From contig CAJTPZ010000005.1 of the NCBI GenBank assembly GCA_910578395.1, forward strand, positions 137,619 through 201,618: a stretch of 64,000 nucleotides of DNA, read 5' to 3'. The notes under the pieces are model-generated. The model saw only the letters and a list, made by a program, of their open reading frames with translations, had not been told where the DNA came from and made no database searches. Below are positions 37,001 through 46,074 of this stretch, piece by piece. How positions within the stretch are numbered: position 1 is the first letter of the stretch; every line of letters begins with the position of its first letter. The stretch comes from an uncultured Muribaculaceae bacterium. GTDB taxonomy: Bacteria; Bacteroidota; Bacteroidia; Bacteroidales; Muribaculaceae. A program made the position numbers and the translations under genes.

Positions 37001-37434
37001 TCCACCCAGTAACCCATGTTGCGGGTAAGTGTCTCCCACTCGCGGGTGTACTTCATCACCTCGCTGCGGCAGGCATTGTTGTAATCGTCGACCGATATCT
37101 TCTTTCCTATGTCCTCTTTTGTGATGCCAAGCGATTTCTCTACGGCGAGTTCTACAGGCAGTCCGTGGGTGTCCCATCCGGCTTTGCGGTCCACGCGGTA
37201 GCCTTTCATTGCCATGTAGCGGCAGATGATGTCTTTTATCGTTCTGCCCATAACGTGGTGTATACCTGGCATTCCGTTGGCCGATGGAGGTCCTTCATAG
37301 AATACAAACGCCGGATGACCTTCTCGCTCCTTGAGGCTGGTGCGGAACAGATCTTCGCTGTCCCAGCGGGCGAGCATCTCTTTGTTTACGGCCGACAGGT
37401 TAAGGCCGTTGTATTCTGGAAATCGCTTTGACAT
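34015..37434 (-). CDS. ileS: Isoleucine--tRNA ligase
   Basis: A class I aminoacyl-tRNA synthetase of 1139 residues charging tRNA-Ile. The N-terminal EGPPSANGMPGIHHVMGR contains the HIGH-type motif (HHVMG), WDTHGLPVE follows, the editing domain lies between about residues 220 and 400, and KMSKRLGN is the KMSKS loop. The length and the GYRVDRKAGWDTHGLP block are those of the eukaryote-like type 2 IleRS group, which is often associated with mupirocin tolerance; resistance is not shown. Upstream gene ddl is 46 bp away. Confidence 0.96.
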   Translation of the reverse strand: MSKRFPEYNGLNLSAVNKEMLARWDSEDLFRTSLKEREGHPAFVFYEGPPSANGMPGIHHVMGRTIKDIICRYMAMKGYRVDRKAGWDTHGLPVELAVEKSLGITKEDIGKKISVDDYNNACRSEVMKYTREWETLTRNMGYWVDTENPYITYDNRYIESVWWLLKQLHTKGYLYKGYTIQPYSPAAGTGLSTHELNQPGCYRDVKDTTCIAQFKITDPTEQMEGWGTPYFLAWTTTPWTLPSNTALAVGPSIKYNIVRTYNPYSGNKVTVVVANDLMGSLFNAKAKDIPLNDYSKGDKLIPYEVVAQAEGSELVGLHYEQLLPWVNPGDGAFRVIPGDYVTTEDGTGIVHIAGTFGADDLRVSKQSGIPPLHLTDRDGNIRPMVDMKGRFYRIEDLDPQFVADMVNVDLYSPWAGRYVKNVYDPTIPEDAETLDVSIAMYLKQNDLVFKIEKHTHSYPHCWRTDKPVLYYPLDSWFIRTTAARERLMDLNTTIEWKPAATGSGRFGKWLENLQDWNLSRSRYWGTPLPIWRNEDGSAEKCIESVEELYNEIERSVAAGVMESNPLKEKGFIPGVYTKENYEKIDLHRPYVDYIVLVDEQGRPMHRESDLIDVWFDSGAMPFAQMHYPFENREAVDSGRVFPADFIAEGVDQTRGWFFTLHAIAGMVKDSVAYKSVISNGLVLDKEGNKMSKRLGNAINPFEAIEEHGSDPLRWYMISNSSPWDNLKFDTDGVRETARKLFATIQHTYAFFALYANVDGFDTTMEQVPVMKRPEIDRWILSSLNTLIEEVDSTLAAHEPTRAARAIATFVNDNLSNWYVRLNRKRFWGGGMTEDKLAAFQTLYSCLETVAKLMAPIAPFYADRLYRDLSGSRKSVHLIDFPVTDPALSDKNLESRMAMAQAITSMALALRRKVNIKVRQPLSTLMIPAIDETQANNLENIKDLVAGEVNVKEVKIVDGSAGILVKRVKPDFKKLGPRHGKNMKQVAAAIAKLEQNEIIMLEKEGSLQLTLADGTNAVLDLADVEVFSEDIPGWLVANDGTLTIALDVTVSDELRREGIARDLVNRIQNIRKSRDYAITDRIKLIVEPNALTDEAVTSHSDYIASQVLAESINIAPVTSPAEDCVLDIDGVNVKVEICVI

Positions 37435-37480
37435 ATTTATCGTTTAATCGGTTTGCGGTCTGTTTGCAAAGATAATCTAT

Positions 37481-38677
37481 TTATTTGGTTTTTGCTCCCT
37501 TTACTCCTTTCACTCCTCCGCTGAGATTGAAGATGTTTTGGTCGTAGCTGACAGTTTTTTCATCTTCCTGACGGCGCCGCTTCAACGCAAGAGCGACAAG
37601 TCGGTCCATGAGTCCGGAGAAACTGAGTCCGGTAGCCTCCCATAAATAGAAAGAGAGTGATCCGGGTATGGTGTTTATCTCGTTTACGAATACTTCGCCG
37701 GTTGATTTGTCGGCAATAAGGTCGACACGGCTAACACCGTGGCACGACAGCACCCTGAATGTCTCGCCGGCAAGATTGCGTATGTGTGCGGTCATATCCT
37801 CGGGCAGATCGGCCGGGATGCGTTTCTGTGCGGCCTGCATACCCTTGCTGCCTTTGGTACCGCCCATGTATTTGTCGGTATAAGAGAGGATCTCGCCACT
37901 TTTCACAGGTTCTTCGAGTACCGATGTCTGGTATTCGTCGCAGTCACCGAGGACCGAACAATTGATTTCCTGAAGATCATCGATCATGTGCTCTACGATG
38001 ATGCGCCGGGAGTAGCGCGCGGCATCGGCGATCTTGTCATATAGAGTCTCGCGGTCGCCTGCACGGCCGATTCCGACGCTTGAGCCGAGATTGGCGGGTT
38101 TGACGATCACCGGATATCCGAGAGTGTTTTCTATACGCTCGGTCATCGTTTCGCGGTCGTTGTACCACTGCTTGTCGGTAAACCAGACATAAGGCACGAC
38201 AGGGATACCGTCGGAAGCAAGAATCATTTTCATTGTGATCTTGTCCATGCCGTTGGCAGAGGCAAGCACATTGCAGCCGGCGTAGGGAATTCCTGTTGAT
38301 TCAAGTACGCCTTCAAACACTCCATCTTCGCCGTTGGAGCCATGAAGTACTGGTATTGCTACATCGAGATGTGACACAGGCGCTGATCCGTCACCGAAAA
38401 AACGTTTTGTAGCTTTTGCCGGATATAGATTGGTGTCTCCGAAAATCGGACGCATGTAAACTTCGCGGCAATCCTTTGTCAGAGCATTTAGGTCTCGGAA
38501 ATTTTTTACGTCAGTCAGCTTGTCGCCGGTGTACCATTTGCCCTCCTTGCTTATGTAGATGGGGGTAACATCATATTTTTCGCGGTCTATGGCAGCCATA
38601 GCCTGGTTGGCCGATATGACCGAAATCTCATGTTCGGTGGACCGTCCGCCGAAAAACACTCCAATGTTGGTTTTCAT
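37481..38677 (-). CDS. ddl: D-alanine--D-alanine ligase
   Basis: Makes D-Ala-D-Ala for peptidoglycan. A 398-residue ATP-grasp enzyme: GGRSTEHEISVISANQAM is the N-terminal substrate loop, HGSNGEDGVFEGVLE the conserved HG...GEDG motif, VIVKPANLGSSVGIG the ATP-binding strand and VNEINTIPGSLSF the metal-binding E-x-N. The C-terminus has a 30-residue extension ending in a Gly/Val/Lys repeat (GGVKGVKGAKTK). It is paired with the MurF-like ligase 42 bp upstream. Confidence 0.96.
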   Translation of the reverse strand: MKTNIGVFFGGRSTEHEISVISANQAMAAIDREKYDVTPIYISKEGKWYTGDKLTDVKNFRDLNALTKDCREVYMRPIFGDTNLYPAKATKRFFGDGSAPVSHLDVAIPVLHGSNGEDGVFEGVLESTGIPYAGCNVLASANGMDKITMKMILASDGIPVVPYVWFTDKQWYNDRETMTERIENTLGYPVIVKPANLGSSVGIGRAGDRETLYDKIADAARYSRRIIVEHMIDDLQEINCSVLGDCDEYQTSVLEEPVKSGEILSYTDKYMGGTKGSKGMQAAQKRIPADLPEDMTAHIRNLAGETFRVLSCHGVSRVDLIADKSTGEVFVNEINTIPGSLSFYLWEATGLSFSGLMDRLVALALKRRRQEDEKTVSYDQNIFNLSGGVKGVKGAKTK

Positions 38678-38719
38678 CTCAATTCTACTACGGTGGTATG
38701 GTTTGTTTCTATTTGTCTT

Positions 38720-40324
38720 TTATTTGAAAGTGTCGGGAAGATCGTTTTCATACAAAACCGCGTCTCCGCGTCCTGCCATGGAGGTCATAATGCGTTGTGC
38801 GGTTGCGAAATCTGGAGCACAGATCACGTTTTCTTCTGTCATCCGGTCTCCTATACCTTCGAGAATCGCCTCTCGGTTGTATTGACCGACTATTATTGCA
38901 ACATCTGCACAGTCACTGATTTTGGCACCGAATTCCTTGTTGGCTTCATACTGCCTTGAACCCAGTTCTATCATGCCAGGAGTGATGATAAAGCGACGTC
39001 CTGGTATATCGAGCATCGCAAGCACGTCAAGAGCCATTGATGAACCCTGTGGGTTGGAGTTGAATGCATCATCGATGATTGTCAGACCGCCTGTGGTGCG
39101 CTTGGTGCTCAGCCTGTGCTCGACCTGCGGCATTGTCGATAGTGCGTAGGCGATTTTCTGTTCAGGTACTCCGAGATGTCTTGACACTGCTATAGCTCCG
39201 AGCAGATTGGCTATGTTGCATTCGCCCATCAGCGGTGTTTTAAACTCTTTTCGGTATCCTTCAGGACCGTCGACAGTGAAGCGTGTGCCGTCTGGGCTAT
39301 ATGTTACTTCGGAGACTCTATAGTCTGATTTTTCTGCCGTAATATTGTCGTTGCCGGCATAGTATCGCTGGCATTTCACATTGTCGACATTTCTTTCACG
39401 TGCGGCAGTGAATCCGTCGTTTATAACGGCAAGTCCGTCGGCAGGAAGTGAATCGGCAAGCTCAAATTTTGTGCGGCACACATTTTCCACCGAGCCGAAT
39501 GTCTCGAGGTGTTGCTCTCCGACAGCGGTGATTATGCCGATCTCTGGGTTTACAAGATCGCAGATCTCTTTGATGTCGCCCGGTTGCTTGGCCCCCATTT
39601 CGGCAATAAAAATCTGGGTGTATGGGCGCATCATTTCTCTTATGGTGAGTATAACACCCATTGTAGTATTGTAACTTCCGGGAGTCATGAGAGTTTCAAA
39701 CTCCTGGCTGAGGATGTGGTGCAGATAATGTTTTGTCGATGTCTTGCCGTAGCTGCCGGTGATGCCTATGACTTTAAGGTCTGGCATTGAACGAAGTATC
39801 GATGCTGCCTCGTTGTAGTAGCGTCGGTTGATCGATTTCTCCACCGGGCGGAGCAGTATATTGGCTGTCAGAGTGAAAAGCGGACTAAGCACTATCTCGG
39901 CAAGTCCGATTTTACAGGCTGTGGCGAGATTGCCGGTGATCAGTCCCGCTATAGCCGGTATTATCAGTGCAAGTCCCAACATCACTGCATAAAGCCTTTT
40001 GGCTCTTGGTGTGAACACCAGAGGTTTTTTGTATCGCCGCCGGATAAGGGAGACAAAATTACAGATCACGATGATTGCGGCGGCTGCCTGTGTGAACACT
40101 CCGGGCAAGTGGTGCACAAGAGTAAGAAACAAGGCTATGCAGACAGCCAGACGCCACGGTGTTGTGCTTTCTCCGCTTTGGTTGAACCAGCGCGTAAATC
40201 GCTCGTTACGGTAGGAGTTGAGTTGCAACATCATCAGACTGCGTTTCAACACAGCCGCCAGATCCGCTGCAATAGAGATTGCGAGCAGTATTTTTATGGC
40301 AAGCGCGATTGTGTATATATTCAT
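38720..40324 (-). CDS. murF: Membrane-anchored Mur ligase, MurF-like
   Basis: A Mur-ligase-family protein of 534 residues. The Mur ATP-binding P-loop GITGSYGKTSTKH is at 187-199, much later than in canonical MurF, because the first 180 residues form an added region with hydrophobic segments (about 4-22, 59-75, 78-95, 112-130 and 135-155). The central and C-terminal domains (AEMGAKQPGDIKEICDLVNP, TAVGEQHLETFGS, DDAFNSNPQGSSMALDVL) look like MurF, and the Asp-Asn-Pro type motif is present. It sits beside ddl, which supplies D-Ala-D-Ala. It may be a second MurF-like ligase rather than the main MurF; the symbol is used by similarity only. Confidence 0.78.
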   Translation of the reverse strand: MNIYTIALAIKILLAISIAADLAAVLKRSLMMLQLNSYRNERFTRWFNQSGESTTPWRLAVCIALFLTLVHHLPGVFTQAAAAIIVICNFVSLIRRRYKKPLVFTPRAKRLYAVMLGLALIIPAIAGLITGNLATACKIGLAEIVLSPLFTLTANILLRPVEKSINRRYYNEAASILRSMPDLKVIGITGSYGKTSTKHYLHHILSQEFETLMTPGSYNTTMGVILTIREMMRPYTQIFIAEMGAKQPGDIKEICDLVNPEIGIITAVGEQHLETFGSVENVCRTKFELADSLPADGLAVINDGFTAARERNVDNVKCQRYYAGNDNITAEKSDYRVSEVTYSPDGTRFTVDGPEGYRKEFKTPLMGECNIANLLGAIAVSRHLGVPEQKIAYALSTMPQVEHRLSTKRTTGGLTIIDDAFNSNPQGSSMALDVLAMLDIPGRRFIITPGMIELGSRQYEANKEFGAKISDCADVAIIVGQYNREAILEGIGDRMTEENVICAPDFATAQRIMTSMAGRGDAVLYENDLPDTFK

Positions 40325-40345
40325 CTCCGTTAGTCTTTTTCGTGA

Positions 40346-41131
40346 TTAGAGCTGAGCTTTGAGGAAATTATTGAAGGCCGCTCCGAAAATGCCTGGTGAG
40401 TCAAGAAAAGAGTAGTGCCCAGCACCTTCGATAGCCACAAGACCGGCATCGGGTATTAACCGCTCCATGATTTTTGCATCGGAGATAGGTGTGGCAGTGT
40501 CTGCTGTGCCCCATATAAGCAAAGTCGGAGCTTTCACAATAGGCATAAGATGTTTAAGATCCTCATTCACTACCTTGCTCAGGATCATCCTCATTTTAGC
40601 TGAGGCAGCGGCGTAGTCGGCCGATCCGGCACGACGGCGTTTTTCTTCAATCATTTTCATGCTGCGCTCACGTCCGTATATCAGGCGTAATGCAAGCTTA
40701 GATGCCTTGAAACTATAGACTTTCAGGTAGTATGACAAAGGACGCCTTGGTTTGATGCCGGCGGCATCTATGAGTATCATGCGGTCTACCTTATTGCGCG
40801 AAGCATATACAATACCTACCCGGCCACCGAAAGAGTGGCCGGCGAGTACCGGATTCTTTATATGCTCATGTGCGGCGAGAGCTTCGATAAGCCGGGTGTA
40901 TTCTTCTACTCCCCAGACTTCAGCTGGCTCCGCCGATTTTCCGAAACCGGGGAAATCGACTGTATATACACGTCTGCCGGATGTTGCCGCCATACGGCTC
41001 ACCATTGCCACAGTCTCGGCCGTGCATCCCCATCCGTGCATCACGATCATAGGATTGCCTTCGCCCTGCACAGTGTATCTCAAGGTCGTGCCGCAAAGTG
41101 TGGCGAATCTTTCCTCGGCTTCTCCGCTCAT
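40346..41131 (-). CDS. Alpha/beta hydrolase
   Basis: A 261-residue alpha/beta-fold hydrolase. HGWGCTAE is the oxyanion loop, nucleophile elbow GHSFGGRVG (Ser in GxSxG), acid residue in LIWGTADTATP and histidine in EGAGHYSFLDSP complete the triad. No signal peptide is apparent. It lies 20-21 bp from both lon and the MurF-like gene in a minus-strand run. Substrate unknown; esterases, lipases and C-C hydrolases share this fold. Confidence 0.85.
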   Translation of the reverse strand: MSGEAEERFATLCGTTLRYTVQGEGNPMIVMHGWGCTAETVAMVSRMAATSGRRVYTVDFPGFGKSAEPAEVWGVEEYTRLIEALAAHEHIKNPVLAGHSFGGRVGIVYASRNKVDRMILIDAAGIKPRRPLSYYLKVYSFKASKLALRLIYGRERSMKMIEEKRRRAGSADYAAASAKMRMILSKVVNEDLKHLMPIVKAPTLLIWGTADTATPISDAKIMERLIPDAGLVAIEGAGHYSFLDSPGIFGAAFNNFLKAQL

Positions 41132-41151
41132 GACTTACTGGTCTATGTCGT

Positions 41152-43575
41152 TTATTTACCTTTTTGGTCAGTCAGTGCTATGGCAAGCACATCTCCAATC
41201 GTTTCAACGTAGTGAAATTCAAGACCGTCAAGATAAGTCTGCGGTATCTCCTCGACATCCTTCCGGTTTTCCTTGCATAGGATTATCTCTATAATGCCGG
41301 CGCGCTTTGCGGCGAGGATCTTTTCTTTGATGCCTCCTACTGGTAGCACCTTTCCACGCAGCGTCATCTCGCCGGTCATGGCAAGGCGGTCTTTTACTTT
41401 CACACCTTTGAATACCGAAACAATCGATGTTGTCATGGTGATGCCTGCCGACGGTCCATCTTTGGGTATTGCACCTTCCGGCACATGTATATGTACATTA
41501 TGGCTCTCGAAGGCTGTCGGCTCGATTCCTAACTCTATGGCGTGACTGCGGACATATTGCAGCGCCAGAGTGGCCGACTCTTTCATTACGTCGCCAAGAT
41601 TTCCGGTCAGGGTGAGTTTCTCTCCTTTTCCGGGAGCAAGCGACGATTCTATGAATAATATCTCGCCGCCGGCGGCAGTCCAGGCAAGACCTGTCACGAC
41701 ACCTGCGAAATCGTTGCCCTCATAGCGGTCACGGCTGAAATGTGCCGCTCCGAGCAGGCGTGGGAGATCTTCTGGATTGACAGTAGCCGGTGCCTCGCCG
41801 CCGCTCATTCTCAGGTATAGCAGTTTGCGCATCACCTTGGCAACAGTCTTTTCGAGCTGGCGCACTCCACTCTCCGAAGTATAGTTTTCGATCAAAGACT
41901 TTATGGCATCTTCAGAGATGTCAAAATTTTCATCATCGATGCCGAGTTCATTCTTGATTTTCGGTATAAGATGGCGGCGGGCGATCTCTACTTTTTCTTC
42001 AAGTACATATCCCGATATATCGATTATCTCCATTCGGTCGAGAAGTGGCTGCGGCAGAGTGGAGAGTGAATTGGCGGTCGCGATGAAAAGCACTTTCGAC
42101 AGATCGAAGTCCACATCGACGAAGTTGTCATGGAACTTGTTGTTCTGTTCAGGGTCGAGTACCTCAAGCAGTGCGGCTGCAGGGTCTCCCTTGAAGTCGC
42201 GGCCCAATTTGTCTATCTCGTCAAGCAGAAGCACCGGATTTGAGGATCCGGCGCGTTTCATCGCGTCGATAATGCGGCCGGGCATAGCGCCGATATATGT
42301 GCGGCGGTGGCCGCGTATTTCTGCCTCGTCATGAACGCCGCCAAGCGATACACGCTTGTAGTTGCGACCGAGAGCCGCCGCTACCGATTTGCCGAGCGAG
42401 GTTTTGCCTACGCCTGGAGCTCCCACAAAGCAAAGTATGGGGCTGCGTCCGCCGGGACGGTGCATCATCACGGCAAGCTGCTCCAGTATGCGCTCTTTCA
42501 CCTTCTCAAGTCCATAATGGTCGGCGTCGAGCTTTTCCTGTGCTGTAGGAAAATCAGTATTGAGTTCGGTCTCTTTGTTCCAGGGAAGTTCGAGCAACGT
42601 GTCGAGATAGTTGTATTGTATTGCGTAGTCGGGACTCGAAGAGTTGAGTCTGCGGAGCTTCTCGATTTCCTTGTCGAATGTCTTGCGCACCTCTTCAGGA
42701 AAAGATACTTCTTCGGCTCGCTTGGCGAGTTCGTCGGCTTCATCTCCGTCGTTGCCGTAAAGTTCAGTGCGTATAGCCTCCATCTGCTCGTTGAGGAATA
42801 CCCGGCGTTGGTTTTCCTCCAGTCCCTGGCGGGCCTTTGACTTAATCAGATCGGTAAGTTCGAGCATCTGCTCCTGACGGCATAGTTCGGTAATGATCTC
42901 AAAAGCACGATCTTTCACACGGTGAAGCGTGAGAAGCTTGATTTTGAATTCCTGGTCAAACGGGAAGACCGTAGCCACCGTGTTTATGATCGTTTCGGCA
43001 TCATCGATATTACGCAGATTTATTGCGACATCGGGCGTAAAACCGTGCCCGCGGTCTACTATCTTTAAAGCTGAGTCGCGTATGGCGTTTACGAGAGCTT
43101 CGAATTCCGAGTCTCCCTGACGTGGCATGACGTCACGTATAGGGCGTACAGCTACGGCAAGCTGCCCGCCTATGGCATCTTCTGCATCGCCTGTGATGCG
43201 GAATTTACCGAGTGCGCGTACAAACGCCGTTGTCGTGTTGTCGGGAAATTTGATCACATTGATCACCTCAGCCAATACTCCATATTTGTAGAGATCCTTT
43301 ATGCCGGGATCGTTTGTTTCAGGGTCGGTCTGACAGATTACCCCGATGGCGTATTTCTGTTTGGATGCCGCTTCTACAAGCTGTTTGCTTGCCTCTCGTG
43401 AAAGGCTTACGGGGGTGGTTACACCCGGGAATAGTATCAGATTCCGTGTCGGGAGTACTTCCACGTGACCAGGATCGGGGATTTTCACATCGCTTTCTCC
43501 GGGTTGGCCCGCTACGGCTATATGGGCTATCGACATGTGTGGCATGTCCTTGTCGTCAAATAAATCGTCGGTCAT
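41152..43575 (-). CDS. lon: ATP-dependent protease Lon
   Basis: An 807-residue LonA protease degrading misfolded and regulatory proteins. The N-terminal LON domain starts LPTRNLILFPGVTTPVSLSR, the AAA+ module has Walker A GAPGVGKTSLGKSVA and Walker B LLDEIDKLG, and the protease domain has the catalytic serine in KDGPSAGITMTTS and lysine in VGGIKEKILAAKRAG. The gene starts the long minus-strand run leading to DUF4296; its own promoter is likely (see 43672). Confidence 0.97.
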   Translation of the reverse strand: MTDDLFDDKDMPHMSIAHIAVAGQPGESDVKIPDPGHVEVLPTRNLILFPGVTTPVSLSREASKQLVEAASKQKYAIGVICQTDPETNDPGIKDLYKYGVLAEVINVIKFPDNTTTAFVRALGKFRITGDAEDAIGGQLAVAVRPIRDVMPRQGDSEFEALVNAIRDSALKIVDRGHGFTPDVAINLRNIDDAETIINTVATVFPFDQEFKIKLLTLHRVKDRAFEIITELCRQEQMLELTDLIKSKARQGLEENQRRVFLNEQMEAIRTELYGNDGDEADELAKRAEEVSFPEEVRKTFDKEIEKLRRLNSSSPDYAIQYNYLDTLLELPWNKETELNTDFPTAQEKLDADHYGLEKVKERILEQLAVMMHRPGGRSPILCFVGAPGVGKTSLGKSVAAALGRNYKRVSLGGVHDEAEIRGHRRTYIGAMPGRIIDAMKRAGSSNPVLLLDEIDKLGRDFKGDPAAALLEVLDPEQNNKFHDNFVDVDFDLSKVLFIATANSLSTLPQPLLDRMEIIDISGYVLEEKVEIARRHLIPKIKNELGIDDENFDISEDAIKSLIENYTSESGVRQLEKTVAKVMRKLLYLRMSGGEAPATVNPEDLPRLLGAAHFSRDRYEGNDFAGVVTGLAWTAAGGEILFIESSLAPGKGEKLTLTGNLGDVMKESATLALQYVRSHAIELGIEPTAFESHNVHIHVPEGAIPKDGPSAGITMTTSIVSVFKGVKVKDRLAMTGEMTLRGKVLPVGGIKEKILAAKRAGIIEIILCKENRKDVEEIPQTYLDGLEFHYVETIGDVLAIALTDQKGK

Positions 43576-43671
43576 CGGTTTTTACTCTGAGTGTTGGTCT
43601 TGCGCACATGACATGGCTCACAACCGTGTGACATGACTATTGCGCTCAATTACCCTCTGCAAAAAGAATGC

Positions 43672-43679
43672 CAAAGTTA
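43672..43679 (-). promoter_or_regulatory. Candidate lon -7 box
   Basis: TAACTTTG on the minus strand (a TAnnTTTG match), about 100 bp upstream of the lon start. No clear -33 partner was found. It lies in the divergent lon/EF-G-like intergenic region (43576-43827), which also carries GTTACA/TGTAAC inverted words whose role is unknown. Confidence 0.4.
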
Positions 43680-43827
43680 CATTTTTTTTGGCGCTAATGA
43701 AAGATGTTGTGTAACATATTGTGAAAATGGCCGATTTATCCAAAAAAATACTACTTTGCGCACCGCAGAATTGAGAAAGAGTCTGCTTTGGAAGTGAATA
43801 ACGCAATTAAACCTTAACTGCCGTATC

Positions 43828-45987
43828 ATGAAAGTATATAACACAAGAGAAATCAAAAACATAGCCCTTTTGGGCAGCAAAGGATCGGGAAAAACCACCC
43901 TTGCCGAATCCATGCTCTATGAGTGTGGTGTAATCAAACGTCGTGGATCTGTTGATGCAGGGAATACCGTAAGTGACTATTTCCCTGTTGAAAAGGAGTA
44001 TGGATCGTCGGTGTTCTCTACAATTATGTATGCTGAGTTTCTTGGCAAGAAGATTAATGTCATAGACTGTCCGGGAGCCGATGACTTTGTCGGTAATGCG
44101 ATTACAGCGCTAAATGTCACCGACACGGCGGTGATTCTTATTGATGCTCAGTATGGCGTGGAGGTGGGTACACAAAATATATTCCGTACTGCCACATCCC
44201 AGAACAAGCCGATCATTTTCGCCATGAATCAGCTCGATGGCGAAAAAGCCGATTATGACAACGTTATCGATCAGATGCGTGAGATTTTTGGAAATAAGAT
44301 CGTTGCTATTCAATATCCGCTTGCCTGCGGTGCAGGCTTTAATGCCATGATCGACGTTCTTCTCATGAAGAAATATTCATGGGGACCCGATGGTGGTGTG
44401 CCTGTGATTGAGGATATTCCTGCCGATCAGCTCGAAAAAGCTCAGGAGCTTCATCAGAAACTTGTTGAGGCTGCTGCCGAGAATGACGAGACTCTTATGG
44501 AGAAATTCTTTGATCAGGGACACCTTACTGAAGATGAGATGCGTGAAGGTATCCGTAAGGGACTCATCGACCGTTCGATTATGCCTGTATTCTGTGTGTC
44601 GGCTCTTAAGGACATGGGAGTTCGCCGCATGATGGAATTCCTTGGAAATGTAGTGCCGTTTGTCGACGAGATGCCGGCACCTGTCACAACTGAAGGTGTG
44701 GAAGTAAAGCCGGATTCCGATGGCCCTCTGTCGATATTTATGTTCAAGACGACAGTAGAGCCACATATCGGCGAGGTTCAGTACTTCAAGGTTATGTCGG
44801 GTACACTTGTTCCCGGAGTCGACCTTGACAACGTGAGCCGTGGTTCGAAAGAGCGTATCGCTCAGATCTACTGTGTATGTGGTCAGATCAGAGAAAGTGT
44901 CGACAAGCTTTGTGCAGGAGACATAGGGGCTACTGTAAAGCTGAAGGACGTGCGCACGGGCAATACCCTTGACATCAAAGGCTGTGATTACAGTTTTGAC
45001 TTTATAAAATATCCGGCTCCCAAATTCTCAAGGGCAATACGTCCGGTAACCGAAAGTGATGCTGAGAAACTTGCCGGAATTCTTACCCGTATGCATGAGG
45101 AAGATCCAACCTGGGAGGTAGAGCAGTCAAAAGAACTCAAGCAGACGATACTTTCCGGTCAGGGAGAATTCCATCTCCGCACTCTCAAATGGCGTGTCGA
45201 GAACAATGACAAACTTCCTATCGTATTTGAGGAGCCGAAAATTCCTTATCGCGAGACTATTACAAAAGCTGCCCGTGCCGATTACCGTCACAAGAAACAG
45301 AGTGGCGGTGCCGGACAGTTCGGTGAGGTGCATCTTATAATCGAGCCATACACCGAAGGCATGCCGGCACCGACAAGCTATCGCTTCGGTAACCAGGAGT
45401 ATGTGATGAAAGTGCGCGATACTCAGGAGATTCCTCTCGAATGGGGCGGTAAGCTCGTGGTGTGCGACTGTATTGTAGGAGGTGCTATTGATGCCCGCTT
45501 TATTCCTGCTATAGTCAAAGGGCTTATGGACCGTATGGAGCAGGGTCCTCTTACCGGAAGTTATGCGCGTGACGTGCGTGTGTGTATCTATGACGGCAAG
45601 ATGCATCCGGTTGATTCCAATGAAATCTCATTCCGTCTGGCGGGCCGTAATGCATTCAGCGAAGCCTTCCGTGCTGCCAATCCTAAGATATTGGAACCTG
45701 TCTATGATGTCGAGGTTCTTGTTCCTTCCGATGTCATGGGCGATGTCATGAGCGATTTGCAGGGACGTCGAGCTATCATCATGGGTATGGAAAGCGAAAA
45801 TGGCTTTGAGAAAATCATAGCCAAGGTACCTTTGAAAGAAATGTCTTCATATTCTACAGCACTCAGTTCAATTACCGGCGGGCGTTCATCGTTCACGATG
45901 AAATTCAGTTCCTACGAGTTGGTGCCGGGTGACGTTCAGGAGCGTCTGCTAAAGGACTATGCTGAGAAACATGGAAATGACGATTAA
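43828..45987 (+). CDS. Elongation factor G paralogue with degenerate GTPase motifs (EF-G2-like)
   Basis: A 719-residue EF-G family protein. All five EF-G domains are present, but the G domain departs from canonical EF-G: the P-loop is GSKGSGKTT, the G3 motif is DCPGADDF with Ala84 where translational GTPases have the catalytic His of DTPGH, and G4 reads NQLD. Canonical switch I is not recognisable. In Bacteroides thetaiotaomicron an EF-G paralogue lacking GTPase activity is known to support translation during carbon starvation and gut colonisation; this protein fits that type. A canonical fusA would be expected elsewhere in the genome. Monocistronic and divergent from lon. Confidence 0.88.
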   Translation: MKVYNTREIKNIALLGSKGSGKTTLAESMLYECGVIKRRGSVDAGNTVSDYFPVEKEYGSSVFSTIMYAEFLGKKINVIDCPGADDFVGNAITALNVTDTAVILIDAQYGVEVGTQNIFRTATSQNKPIIFAMNQLDGEKADYDNVIDQMREIFGNKIVAIQYPLACGAGFNAMIDVLLMKKYSWGPDGGVPVIEDIPADQLEKAQELHQKLVEAAAENDETLMEKFFDQGHLTEDEMREGIRKGLIDRSIMPVFCVSALKDMGVRRMMEFLGNVVPFVDEMPAPVTTEGVEVKPDSDGPLSIFMFKTTVEPHIGEVQYFKVMSGTLVPGVDLDNVSRGSKERIAQIYCVCGQIRESVDKLCAGDIGATVKLKDVRTGNTLDIKGCDYSFDFIKYPAPKFSRAIRPVTESDAEKLAGILTRMHEEDPTWEVEQSKELKQTILSGQGEFHLRTLKWRVENNDKLPIVFEEPKIPYRETITKAARADYRHKKQSGGAGQFGEVHLIIEPYTEGMPAPTSYRFGNQEYVMKVRDTQEIPLEWGGKLVVCDCIVGGAIDARFIPAIVKGLMDRMEQGPLTGSYARDVRVCIYDGKMHPVDSNEISFRLAGRNAFSEAFRAANPKILEPVYDVEVLVPSDVMGDVMSDLQGRRAIIMGMESENGFEKIIAKVPLKEMSSYSTALSSITGGRSSFTMKFSSYELVPGDVQERLLKDYAEKHGNDD

Positions 45988-46017
45988 AGTATAGATCATT
46001 CACTTCTCTTTTATTCC

Positions 46018-46058
46018 GAGAGCCTGTCTGGAAATTCCGGACAGGCTCTCAACCTTTT
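46018..46058 (+). terminator. Terminator after the EF-G paralogue
   Basis: A 15-bp near-perfect stem (GAGAGCCTGTCTGGA at 46018-46032 with 46036-46050, one G-U) followed by AACCTTTTAC. It separates the EF-G gene from the convergent thiamine operon. Confidence 0.85.
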
Positions 46059-46074
46059 ACTTTCAGTTATTGTA

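Noticed and set aside
43680..43827. Cyclic-AMP-receptor-like operator upstream of the EF-G paralogue
   Set aside because: GTTACA/TGTAAC and TGTGA words are present, but spacing fits no defined site well enough to annotate.
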